Source: M0103 sp040386155 (lineage in GTDB: Bacteria > Bacteroidota > Bacteroidia > Flavobacteriales_D > Crocinitomicaceae). Taken from it: a stretch of 64,000 nucleotides of DNA. The stretch lies in contig JAZKFZ010000003.1 of NCBI GenBank assembly GCA_040386155.1, positions 744,001 through 808,000 of the forward strand, written 5' to 3'. Of this stretch, positions 38,319-44,916 are shown in pieces; the first letter of the stretch is position 1, and each line of letters starts with the position of its first letter. The position numbers and the translations under genes were made by a program. Under the pieces are notes generated by a model, which was not told the DNA's origin, made no database searches, and worked only from the letters and a program-made list of their open reading frames with translations.

Positions 38319-38969
38319 ATGGCAAGCATTTTTGTTGCAAAACTCGATTTTGGCGTTACAAATGACGACTTAAAAGAATTGTTTCAACAGTACGGTACGG
38401 TTAACAAATCGACTGTAGCAATGGACAAAGAAACAGGGAAATCTCGTGGGTTTGCCTTTATTGAAATGGCAAATGATGATGATGCCCGAGCTGCAATTAG
38501 CGCGCTAGATGGATTTTCCTTAAAAGGACGGCAGATAGCAGTGAAAGAAGCTGAACAACGGTCCGACAATCGCGCTCCAAGAGATAACACTTTCAAACCA
38601 CGCGAAAACAATTACCAAGGTCAAAATAATCGCACTGATGGTGGCTTTAAGCCAAGAGAAAACAATGACTTTCCCAGCAAACCAGGTGATGATGACGACA
38701 AGCCCTCTTTCAAACCAAGTGCTTTCGAGCTTCCTAAAACAGAAATTCGCAACAAGAAAGTAGAAAAAGATAAGAAAAAAATTGACGATGATAAATCGAA
38801 GAAAACAAAATTAACACCATTTAAAAAGAGCGGTAAAGAAAAACGTTTTTTTACGGATGATGATGACGATGATTTCGACCCCAATTCAGCAAGTTTGTTT
38901 GACTTCGACGATGATATAGAAGAAGGCGAATGGAACAGTGAAGAGGACACTGATGAAGATGAAGATTAA
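38319..38969 (+). CDS. RNA-binding protein with one RRM and a charged low-complexity tail
   Basis: 216 residues. Residues 1-80 form an RNA recognition motif with RNP2 IFVAKLDF and RNP1 KSRGFAFIEM; the aromatic residues that stack on RNA are present. The remainder is disordered: a repeat-like stretch with KPREN motifs (about 90-125), a lysine-rich block (KKVEKDKKKIDDDKSKKTK) and a strongly acidic end with runs of aspartate. RRM proteins in Bacteroidota are abundant small RNA-binding proteins of the Rbp type that affect mRNA fate. The long charged tail exceeds the usual 80-110 residues. A perfect terminator follows the stop. Confidence 0.92.
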   Translation: MASIFVAKLDFGVTNDDLKELFQQYGTVNKSTVAMDKETGKSRGFAFIEMANDDDARAAISALDGFSLKGRQIAVKEAEQRSDNRAPRDNTFKPRENNYQGQNNRTDGGFKPRENNDFPSKPGDDDDKPSFKPSAFELPKTEIRNKKVEKDKKKIDDDKSKKTKLTPFKKSGKEKRFFTDDDDDDFDPNSASLFDFDDDIEEGEWNSEEDTDEDED

Positions 38970-38979
38970 TTGATACTTA

Positions 38980-39006
38980 AATCCCGCCGAAGCGGGATTT
39001 TTTTTT
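38980..39006 (+). terminator. Intrinsic terminator after the RRM gene
   Basis: AAATCCCGC pairs perfectly with GCGGGATTT across a CGAA tetraloop, followed by a T run. It ends only 7 bp before the nth start codon. Confidence 0.93.
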
Positions 39007-39012
39007 GATACC

Positions 39013-39657
39013 ATGACTAAAAAAGAAAAAGCGAACTACATCATTGAAGAATTGGAACGATTGTTTCCAGAAACGCCTGTTCCACTAGATCATACCGATC
39101 CTTATACCCTACTCATCGCTGTTTTACTTTCTGCACAGTGCACCGACATTCGTGTCAACCAAATTACTCCTCACCTATTTGCTCGTGCCAACAATCCTTT
39201 CGATATGGTGAAGTTGCCTGTAGAAGATATTAGAGCTATTATTCGTCCTTGCGGATTATCGCCCAGAAAATCACAAGCCATTTTTGATTTATCACATATT
39301 TTAATTGACAAATACAAGGGCGAAGTTCCAGCAAATATGGAATTATTAGAAGAATTACCAGGGGTTGGACATAAAACTGCTTCTGTGGTCATGGCGCAAT
39401 CGTTTGGAGTTCCTGCATTTCCTGTGGATACACACATTCATCGATTATTAACTCGATGGGGAATTACGAATGGCAAGAATGTAGTGCAAACGGAAAAAGA
39501 TGCGAAGGCTGTTTTCCCAAAAGCATTGTGGAATAAATTACACCTCCAAATTATCTTCTACGGAAGGGCTTACTCCCCTGCCCGATCTCCTAAGTTGGAA
39601 GTCGATTACATCACGCGAGCGATTGGCACGAAGGCAGCGATTGCGGAGTTGAAGTAG
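39013..39657 (+). CDS. nth: Endonuclease III (DNA glycosylase/AP lyase), lacking the Fe-S cysteines
   Basis: 214 residues. The HhH-GPD fold is clear: LLIAVLLSAQCTDIRVNQ, the helix-hairpin-helix ELPGVGHKTASVVMAQ with catalytic K121, and PVDTHIHRLLTRWG with catalytic D139. It excises oxidised pyrimidines and nicks the abasic site. The C-terminus (GRAYSPARSPKLEVDYITRAIG) aligns with the enterobacterial segment that carries the 4Fe-4S cysteine loop, but no cysteine is present there, so this protein should be cluster-free. The gene starts directly after the RRM terminator, so its own promoter must lie inside or around that hairpin, or transcription reads through. Confidence 0.92.
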   Translation: MTKKEKANYIIEELERLFPETPVPLDHTDPYTLLIAVLLSAQCTDIRVNQITPHLFARANNPFDMVKLPVEDIRAIIRPCGLSPRKSQAIFDLSHILIDKYKGEVPANMELLEELPGVGHKTASVVMAQSFGVPAFPVDTHIHRLLTRWGITNGKNVVQTEKDAKAVFPKALWNKLHLQIIFYGRAYSPARSPKLEVDYITRAIGTKAAIAELK

Positions 39658-39738
39658 TGTGCTTCGAGAGCATTAGTGGTGTGCTTCGAGAGCCTCAGCA
39701 CACGGAAGGTGTGTGGGCTTCGAGAGCCTCAGCCCACG
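39658..39738. repeat. Two covarying REP-like hairpins plus a degenerate third copy
   Basis: The core CTTCGAGAGCCTCAGC occurs twice. The first copy is closed by GTGTGC/GCACAC (39679-39684 with 39698-39703) and the second by GTGGGC/GCCCAC (39713-39718 with 39732-39737). The stem differs at one pair (T-A against G-C), and both arms changed together. A truncated copy, GCTTCGAGAGCATTAG, precedes them directly after the nth stop. This is an intergenic palindromic repeat of REP type. A distantly similar string is seen near 52137-52160. Confidence 0.75.
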
Positions 39739-39754
39739 GTATCATTGTCGAAGT

Positions 39755-41524
39755 CTAATCTTCTCTCAACCAGTACTGCGCTAACTTGTTCGATGCATCC
39801 ACTGTAAAAGAAAATTGTGGTCGAGTGTAGCTGTTCATAAAAAATTCGATCCCATACAATACCTGATCACGCGAAATCAATAATTCAGCCTGTTCACCTA
39901 CTTCCAAGGAATTTAACGTTCCCTCCAACGAGGCTTGTGAAACACGGTAGCCATTGCAGCCAATAATTTCATCATTCACGCTCAAGCCAGCATCCTCAGC
40001 AGCAGAACCAGCTCTAATGCCACGCACTGTCACTTTTCCTCCCGATTCAGTCAACGACAAACCTGAACTTACTACCTCTGAGCTTTTATCGGTCACCGTT
40101 ACACCAATTTTTGCAAAGTACTCTGCATACGGAATAATTTCAGTTCCATGAATATACTTCGCCCAAAACTCATCTAAGTTTTCGCCCAAAAATGTTGCGA
40201 TTTCCGTTTTGAATTCATTTTCTGTAAATCCACGATTTAATTTTTTGTAGAATTTGTCGTACAAGTGCTTCATGAAATGATCCAAGCATTTCTCTCCGTT
40301 GTACTTCGCAATTATTTTAGCGTCGAAGATGGAAGCGATCACTGCACCGCGCGAATAATACGTCATTTGAGTATTTGAAGAATTTTCGTTAGGACGGTAA
40401 CTTTTAATCCAAGCATCATAACTCGCATGGGCCAAAGGTTGCACTCGAGAGCCAATGGATCCTTCAACGTAATTGACAGAACTTTGCACCTTCGATGCCA
40501 TTTTATTCATATCGTATAAGCCAACTCTTCGCAAAATCAATTCATCATAATACGATGTAAACCCTTCCATCACCCATAAAAGTGTTGTGTAATTTTCTTC
40601 ATCGTAATTGAATGGCCCTAATTCTAACGGTCGAATTCGTTTCACATTCCATAAATGGAAGTACTCATGCGCTACGAGCGACAAAAATCCATCGTAGCTT
40701 TCATCAGAATACGTCCAGCGATTCACGCTCAAGGTCGTGGAATTACAATGCTCCAATCCACCTTGTCCATCAACAACGTTATGAATAATGAAGGTATACT
40801 CTTTGTTCGGATTTTCTCCAAACACCTTTGTTTCCGCCTCAATGATCTCTGCCATGTCGACTTTCAATCGCTCAACATCAAAATTCCCTTCTCCATACAT
40901 TGCCACAGTGTGCTTCACGCCTGCTGCAGTGAAAGAAAATTCTTCTTGATTTCCAATTTCGAGTGGACAATCAACCAATTGATCGTAGTTGTCGAAGTGA
41001 TAATTCCAAGCAGCTCCCACTTTTCCATCAAAGGGCATTCCGGTGGACACTTTCTTGAAATTTTCGAATGGGTCTACTGTTAACGTCCCTGCTTTCTCTT
41101 TGAACTTGTCCACATACATAAAAACCCCTGATCCGCTCACATAGCCATGTGTCAAATCTAAAAAACTGGTGCGCACTGACAATTCGAAAGCGTACACTTG
41201 GTATCTCACGACTACTTTCTTCGCTTTTCCTTTTTCGATCGACCAATTATTTTTGGCTTGTTTTTCAACTTTCAGTGCTTTATTATTTTCATCGAAAGCA
41301 GTCACTACATTTACATTTTTAGCAAATTCTCTCACCAAATAGGACCCAGGAGCCCACACTGGCATTTTCACATTCAGCACTTTATCTTTAAAATTAGATA
41401 GCTCCATTTCTACCTCAAAGTAATGATTTTGCGGTTTCGGCATCGACAAGCGATAATGGATTTGCTGCGCAACTGAGGTGCTTTGAAGTACAACTGCGAA
41501 AAGGAGAGTGATTAGAATTTTCAT
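39755..41524 (-). CDS. M61-family metallopeptidase with PDZ domain
   Basis: 589 residues. A signal peptide (1-19, ending in SVAQQ) is followed by an N-terminal beta domain (about 20-165). The peptidase domain has H286-E-Y-F-H290 in LVAHEYFHLWNVKRIRP and the downstream WVMEGFTSYYDELIL, which supplies the third zinc ligand. This is the glycyl aminopeptidase (M61) pattern. A PDZ domain (about 490-565: GLSLTESGGKVTVRGIRAGSAAEDAGLSVNDEIIGCNGYRV) follows. It should act in the periplasm on small N-terminal residues. No T9SS tail is seen. It stands alone between the REP-like hairpins and a divergent membrane protein gene. Confidence 0.92.
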   Translation of the reverse strand: MKILITLLFAVVLQSTSVAQQIHYRLSMPKPQNHYFEVEMELSNFKDKVLNVKMPVWAPGSYLVREFAKNVNVVTAFDENNKALKVEKQAKNNWSIEKGKAKKVVVRYQVYAFELSVRTSFLDLTHGYVSGSGVFMYVDKFKEKAGTLTVDPFENFKKVSTGMPFDGKVGAAWNYHFDNYDQLVDCPLEIGNQEEFSFTAAGVKHTVAMYGEGNFDVERLKVDMAEIIEAETKVFGENPNKEYTFIIHNVVDGQGGLEHCNSTTLSVNRWTYSDESYDGFLSLVAHEYFHLWNVKRIRPLELGPFNYDEENYTTLLWVMEGFTSYYDELILRRVGLYDMNKMASKVQSSVNYVEGSIGSRVQPLAHASYDAWIKSYRPNENSSNTQMTYYSRGAVIASIFDAKIIAKYNGEKCLDHFMKHLYDKFYKKLNRGFTENEFKTEIATFLGENLDEFWAKYIHGTEIIPYAEYFAKIGVTVTDKSSEVVSSGLSLTESGGKVTVRGIRAGSAAEDAGLSVNDEIIGCNGYRVSQASLEGTLNSLEVGEQAELLISRDQVLYGIEFFMNSYTRPQFSFTVDASNKLAQYWLRED

Positions 41525-41608
41525 ACAAAATAATTGAATTTCAAATATACAAATCTTTTGAAGAAAGAGTAACTTTGTAGTACGACATCGAAATTCGAAC
41601 GAGAGATA

Positions 41609-42178
41609 ATGAAGGAAGAAAAAGCGATTGTGCAGCGTCCGAAAATTACACGGAGAGTCCGTAACCTTGTGTTAGGTGCTCGACAACCAGACCCCTTGAC
41701 CTTGGTAGTCTTTCTTATGAATCTTTTTTTTGGCTGCATCAATCTTTTTTGGTCGCTACTTTCCTACCTCATCTTAGCAAAGAAATCATTGATTACTGAA
41801 ATTAAAGACATTGATATCGATGCAATTATAGCGAAACGTGGGCAAGAATTAGGATTTATGGGCGACGATTTTCTTCATCGATTAATGACCACACAGGCAA
41901 TTGGAATTGTGGTTTGGTCGATTTTTCTCTTGGGTGTTCTAATGCTCTTTCGGATGAATCGAAATTTTGCTTTTATCCTACTTGGCACCTTGTTCTTTTA
42001 CATCGGAATGCTGGTATTTTACATCAGCTACGGCTATTTCAAGAGTGATGTAACGCTGTTCGATAAAATTGGATTTATTGTCATTTTTACTAGTTCAACA
42101 GTGCATTATTTCTTGCTTCGTAAAGAACAAACTGGTGGCACTATGAATTTCTTTCATGAAGAAGAAGCCATTGAATAA
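41609..42178 (+). CDS. Small integral membrane protein of unknown function
   Basis: 189 residues, no family recognised. A basic cytoplasmic N-terminus (KITRRVRNLVLGARQPDP) precedes four predicted transmembrane helices: about 30-55 (LVVFLMNLFFGCINLFWSLL), 92-112 (AIGIVVWSIFLLGVLMLF), 118-140 (FAFILLGTLFFYIGMLVFYI) and 148-168 (IGFIVIFTSSTVHYFLL). Between helices 1 and 2 is a 35-residue loop with many acidic residues. The last 38 bp overlap the 3' end of the convergent shikimate kinase gene, so both C-termini are coded on opposite strands of the same DNA. Confidence 0.75.
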   Translation: MKEEKAIVQRPKITRRVRNLVLGARQPDPLTLVVFLMNLFFGCINLFWSLLSYLILAKKSLITEIKDIDIDAIIAKRGQELGFMGDDFLHRLMTTQAIGIVVWSIFLLGVLMLFRMNRNFAFILLGTLFFYIGMLVFYISYGYFKSDVTLFDKIGFIVIFTSSTVHYFLLRKEQTGGTMNFFHEEEAIE

Positions 42179-42665
42179 GATCTGAAAAATCGTCTTTTGT
42201 CGGGTGAAAAACATGCGCTGCTTGATTGTAAAACAGCTCTCTTTCTTCTAATTTATCAGTAATAAAATCCAACAACTCTTCTTCGCTTTTATTGGCGATC
42301 AAAGGACGTTTCATTTTTCTTTTGGGCTCCTTCAAGCGATGATGCAACTCTTTCGCGTTCAATTTTAGAAATACCGTTGTACCTCTACGATTCATTTCCT
42401 CCATTAAGCTTGAGTGACATGGCAATCCACCACCTGTTGCGACGACAATCCTTTGTAAAAAATCAAGCTCTTGAATTAATTGGCGCTCTAAGTCTCGAAA
42501 ATGCTGTTCACCATGCTTTTCAAATAGTTCAGCAATGGTGCAATGCTCTTGCTTTTCGATGAACTCATCTGTATCGATTGCAGTGCAATTCAACTTCGTA
42601 GCCAATTGCTTTGCCAGCTTGGATTTGCCGCTTCCCATAAATCCCACTAAAAAAATTGCGCGCAT
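42141..42665 (-). CDS. aroK: Shikimate kinase
   Basis: 174 residues. The P-loop is GFMGSGKSKLAKQLA. The shikimate-binding Asp and Arg are in AIDTDEFIEKQ and HFRDLERQLI, the glycine motif is VVATGGGLP, and the lid region contains EPKRKMKRPLI. It phosphorylates shikimate at the 3-hydroxyl in the aromatic amino acid pathway, in the cytoplasm. Length and motif order are normal for AroK. Its 3' end overlaps a membrane protein gene on the other strand by 38 bp. No other aro gene is nearby. Confidence 0.94.
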   Translation of the reverse strand: MRAIFLVGFMGSGKSKLAKQLATKLNCTAIDTDEFIEKQEHCTIAELFEKHGEQHFRDLERQLIQELDFLQRIVVATGGGLPCHSSLMEEMNRRGTTVFLKLNAKELHHRLKEPKRKMKRPLIANKSEEELLDFITDKLEERELFYNQAAHVFHPTKDDFSDLIQWLLLHERNS

Positions 42666-42793
42666 ACGACAAAGAAAACAAGAAAATGGCTTAATTCCAT
42701 TGTTTGGTACTAATTTTTCGATTAATGTAACAGCAAGAAAACCAAAATGTTATTAAATCGTGACGAAAAAAATTAAAAAAAAACAATTGTAGG

Positions 42794-42824
42794 TTTGGCA
42801 AAATAAATAAAGTAGCTATATTTG
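42794..42824 (+). promoter_or_regulatory. Promoter of tRNA-Lys (perfect TTTG-N19-TATATTTG)
   Basis: TTTG at 42794-42797 and TATATTTG at 42817-42824 are separated by exactly 19 bp, a perfect match to the Bacteroidota -33/-7 consensus. The tRNA starts 18 nt further on. It is the best promoter in the window and anchors the phylum assignment. Confidence 0.82.
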
Positions 42825-42841
42825 CACTCCCGTTCGGGTAT

Positions 42842-42914
42842 GATTCGGTAGCTCAGCTGGTAGAGCAATACACTTTTAATGTATGGGTCCTGGGTTCGAA
42901 TCCCAGCCGGATCA
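42842..42914 (+). tRNA. tRNA-Lys (anticodon UUU)
   Basis: 73 nt with all arms. The acceptor GATTCGG pairs with CCGGATC (one G-T), the D arm is GCTC...GAGC, the anticodon stem is ATACA/TGTAT with loop CTTTTAA giving anticodon TTT, and the T arm is CTGGG-TTCGAAT-CCCAG. The discriminator is A and CCA is not encoded. Its U34 is a substrate for the MnmD encoded at 16 kb and its A37 for the MtaB encoded beside it. Confidence 0.97.
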
Positions 42915-42922
42915 CTCTGATC

Positions 42923-42957
42923 AAAGCGCTTCCTGCAAGGGAGGCGCTTTTTTATTT
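42923..42957 (+). terminator. tRNA-Lys terminator (unit 1 hairpin)
   Basis: AAAGCGCTTCC (42923-42933) pairs with GGAGGCGCTTT-type bases (42940-42950) with one G-T pair, followed by T6-A-T4. It starts 9 bp after the tRNA. Confidence 0.85.
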
Positions 42958-43090
42958 TCATACCGAATTGAGCTCGCTCAATAAAGAGATGAAAATGAAA
43001 AAGTGACTGTTTCTGCGTCAGCAGAAAAGTGCTTTGATCCACTGCACGTCGATGCATTTGGGATCTTCACTCCCAGCCGGATCACAAAAG

Positions 43091-43127
43091 AAGTCCTTTC
43101 TGCATTGCAGTCAGGACTTTTTTTATT
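43091..43127 (+). terminator. Terminator-like hairpin of repeat unit 2
   Basis: AAGTCC (43091-43096) pairs with GGACTT (43114-43119), enclosing a small inner stem CTGC/GCAG, then a T7 run. It is the counterpart of the tRNA terminator with a different stem sequence. Confidence 0.7.
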
Positions 43128-43259
43128 TTACTCAAACGAAGCCTCGCGCTTCAGTGCAGAGGAAATAAAAAAAGGACTGTTTTCTGATTCATCAGAAAAG
43201 GACTTTATGCTTGCCATGAGCCAAATCAAAAGGATCTTTACTCCCAGCCGGATCACAAG

Positions 43260-43282
43260 AAAGCCAATTTTTAAAGGGCTTT
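43260..43282 (+). repeat. Hairpin of repeat unit 3
   Basis: AAAGCC (43260-43265) pairs with GGCTTT (43277-43282). It follows the third copy of the tRNA 3' end as in units 1 and 2 but lacks a T tract, so it is probably a decayed terminator. Confidence 0.5.
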
Positions 43283-43284
43283 AA

Positions 43285-43527
43285 GCTGCTAACGTATAAA
43301 ATTAATAACCGCAGGAGAAAGCCTTCTGTTTTTTTGTATTGATAAGATTGTTAATATCTAGATTGATAATGTAAATATATTACGTGGTTCAATTCTTATC
43401 TTTAAAGTCAATTAGTAGTTTGACAATATTAGAATTGTTGTTTATGAAGTATTTGAATTTTTATTAGAAATAGGTGATGAAAATGACAAATTTATATCGA
43501 TAGAATAATTGCATCAAGTAAAAAGAA
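43285..43527. other. AT-rich leader region of the defence operon
   Basis: No gene is visible. The stretch marks the left edge of the AT-richer island. It holds a palindrome-like GTAA-ATATA-TTAC and an imperfect -7 box TATCTTTA near 43398-43405, about 120 nt before the methyltransferase ATG. The controller palindrome seen at 51508-51520 was looked for here and not found. Confidence 0.5.
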
Positions 43528-44916
43528 ATGAATAAACAAAAATCGAAATATAAATTTATTGACCTATTTGCTGGTCTTGGTGGCTTTCATTTGGCTCTTG
43601 AAGAACTAGGACATGAATGTGTATTTGCAAGTGAATTAAGTCCTGAGTTACAAAAATTATATTCTGAAAATTTTCCGGATACACCTATTTATGGGGATAT
43701 TACAAAAATTCCAGTTGAAACAATTCCGTCGCACGATATTTTATGTGGCGGATTTCCCTGTCAACCTTTTTCTCAAGCAGGAAAAAGATTAGGATTTACT
43801 GAAGATCGAGGTAATTTGTTTGATAACATTATGGAGATTTTAGAACATCACAAACCTAAATTAGTAATACTTGAAAATGTTCAAAATTTAAAAAATCATG
43901 ATAATGGCAACACTTGGAAAGTGATTGAGGAGAAACTTTCTAATTTGTATGATGTTAAAGAAACTATTTTATCACCACATCAATTTGGAATTCCTCAGCA
44001 TCGATTTCGTATTTATATAGTAGGTATATTAAAAAGTGAAATTTCAATTTGCCCACTTGAGGATTTTGAATTTCCTGAACCAAATCATCAAGAGTGCGAT
44101 ATCAAAGCAATTGTAGACGAATCAGCTACAGATTTTATGCATTTGCGAAATGATACGCGAAATCATTTAATTGTTTGGCAAGAATTCCTTGATGAACTTT
44201 ATAAACATGGAGGTAAATTACCTAGTTTTCCAATCTGGGCGATGGAATTTGGAGCAAATTACGATTATGAAGACTTGGCACCTGCATTTCAATCAGTTAA
44301 TGAATTGAAAGACAAAAAAGGAAAATTTGGTGAGATTGTTAAGGGAAATTCAAAAGAACAATGCCTTTCCTTTTTGCCAAATTATGCTATCACGAATAAA
44401 AATAATAAATTTCCTATTTGGAAGGTTCAATTTATTAAACGTAATAGAGAATTCTATAGTGAACATAAGAAATGGTTAGATGTTTGGTTGACGAAAATTA
44501 AAAGTTTCGAGAATAGTCATCAAAAATTTGAATGGAATTGTGGACCAGAAGAAAACCCAACAATTTTTAATAAAATAATTCAATTTAGACCTTCAGGAAT
44601 AAGAGTGAAAAAACCAACATTTTCACCTGCATTGGTTTTAACAACTACACAAATTCCAATATTTCCTTGGGTTAATCTCCCAAGAGAGTCGTTAAGTGAG
44701 GATGAAGGTTTGAAAGGACGTTATATGACTAAAGAGGAAGCTGCTTCGCTACAAGGTATGCAACGATTAAAAAAATATCCAGAAACTATCCCAGCAGCAT
44801 TTAAAGCATTTGGTAATGCGGTGAATGTTGATTTAGTTAAAAAAATAGCTGAAAAATTAATTAGTCATGAACCAAATAGACAAAGTATCAATTGCGCTAC
44901 AGCCGAGTGTATATAA
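43528..44916 (+). CDS. DNA (cytosine-5) methyltransferase
   Basis: 462 residues with the m5C-methyltransferase motifs in order: I FIDLFAGLGGFHLALEELG; IV GGFPCQPFSQAGKRLGF with catalytic C78; VI LVILENVQNL; VIII QHRFRIYIVGI; a target-recognition region (about 200-380) holding the specificity; and X FKAFGNAVNVDLVKKIAEKL. The full motif set indicates an active enzyme that would mark host DNA. Its recognition sequence cannot be read from the protein. The next gene begins 50 bp before its stop in another frame, so translation is coupled. The base composition is AT-richer than the core genes. It heads a five-gene defence operon. Confidence 0.95.
   Translation: MNKQKSKYKFIDLFAGLGGFHLALEELGHECVFASELSPELQKLYSENFPDTPIYGDITKIPVETIPSHDILCGGFPCQPFSQAGKRLGFTEDRGNLFDNIMEILEHHKPKLVILENVQNLKNHDNGNTWKVIEEKLSNLYDVKETILSPHQFGIPQHRFRIYIVGILKSEISICPLEDFEFPEPNHQECDIKAIVDESATDFMHLRNDTRNHLIVWQEFLDELYKHGGKLPSFPIWAMEFGANYDYEDLAPAFQSVNELKDKKGKFGEIVKGNSKEQCLSFLPNYAITNKNNKFPIWKVQFIKRNREFYSEHKKWLDVWLTKIKSFENSHQKFEWNCGPEENPTIFNKIIQFRPSGIRVKKPTFSPALVLTTTQIPIFPWVNLPRESLSEDEGLKGRYMTKEEAASLQGMQRLKKYPETIPAAFKAFGNAVNVDLVKKIAEKLISHEPNRQSINCATAECI

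Larger units (their letters stand above)
42901..43256 (+). repeat. Degenerate tandem array repeating the tRNA-Lys 3' end (about 170-bp period)
   Basis: The string TCCCAGCCGGATCAC occurs at 42901-42915 (the tRNA itself plus one base), 43071-43085 and 43242-43256, spaced 170 and 171 bp. The two downstream copies share ten more bases to their left (GGATCTTYAC) that the tRNA lacks. Each copy is followed by a hairpin whose stem sequence differs between copies (AAAGCGC/GCGCTTT, AAGTCC/GGACTT, AAAGCC/GGCTTT). Units 1 and 2 also share a later block with CAGAAAAG before TGCTTT or GACTTT. The spacing and shared inner layout point to an old tandem duplication, not to unrelated insertions. Confidence 0.8.

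Noticed and set aside
41198..41401. Plus-strand frames inside the M61 peptidase gene
   Set aside because: They are shadows of the minus-strand M61 gene, which has full domain evidence.
42773..43057. 94-residue minus-strand reading frame over tRNA-Lys
   Set aside because: It contains AGIRTQDPYIKSVLLYQLSYRI, the familiar false peptide obtained by translating across a tRNA gene on the wrong strand.
43003..43284. 93-residue plus-strand reading frame across the tandem tRNA-end repeats
   Set aside because: Its internal repeat (FTPSRIT twice) simply reflects the DNA repeat and its hairpins; there is no promoter or other sign of coding, although conservation elsewhere would be worth a look.
43419..43508. 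Short open stretch ending in a stop before the methyltransferase gene
   Set aside because: About 29 codons without a start codon; could be a gene remnant but is too short to support.
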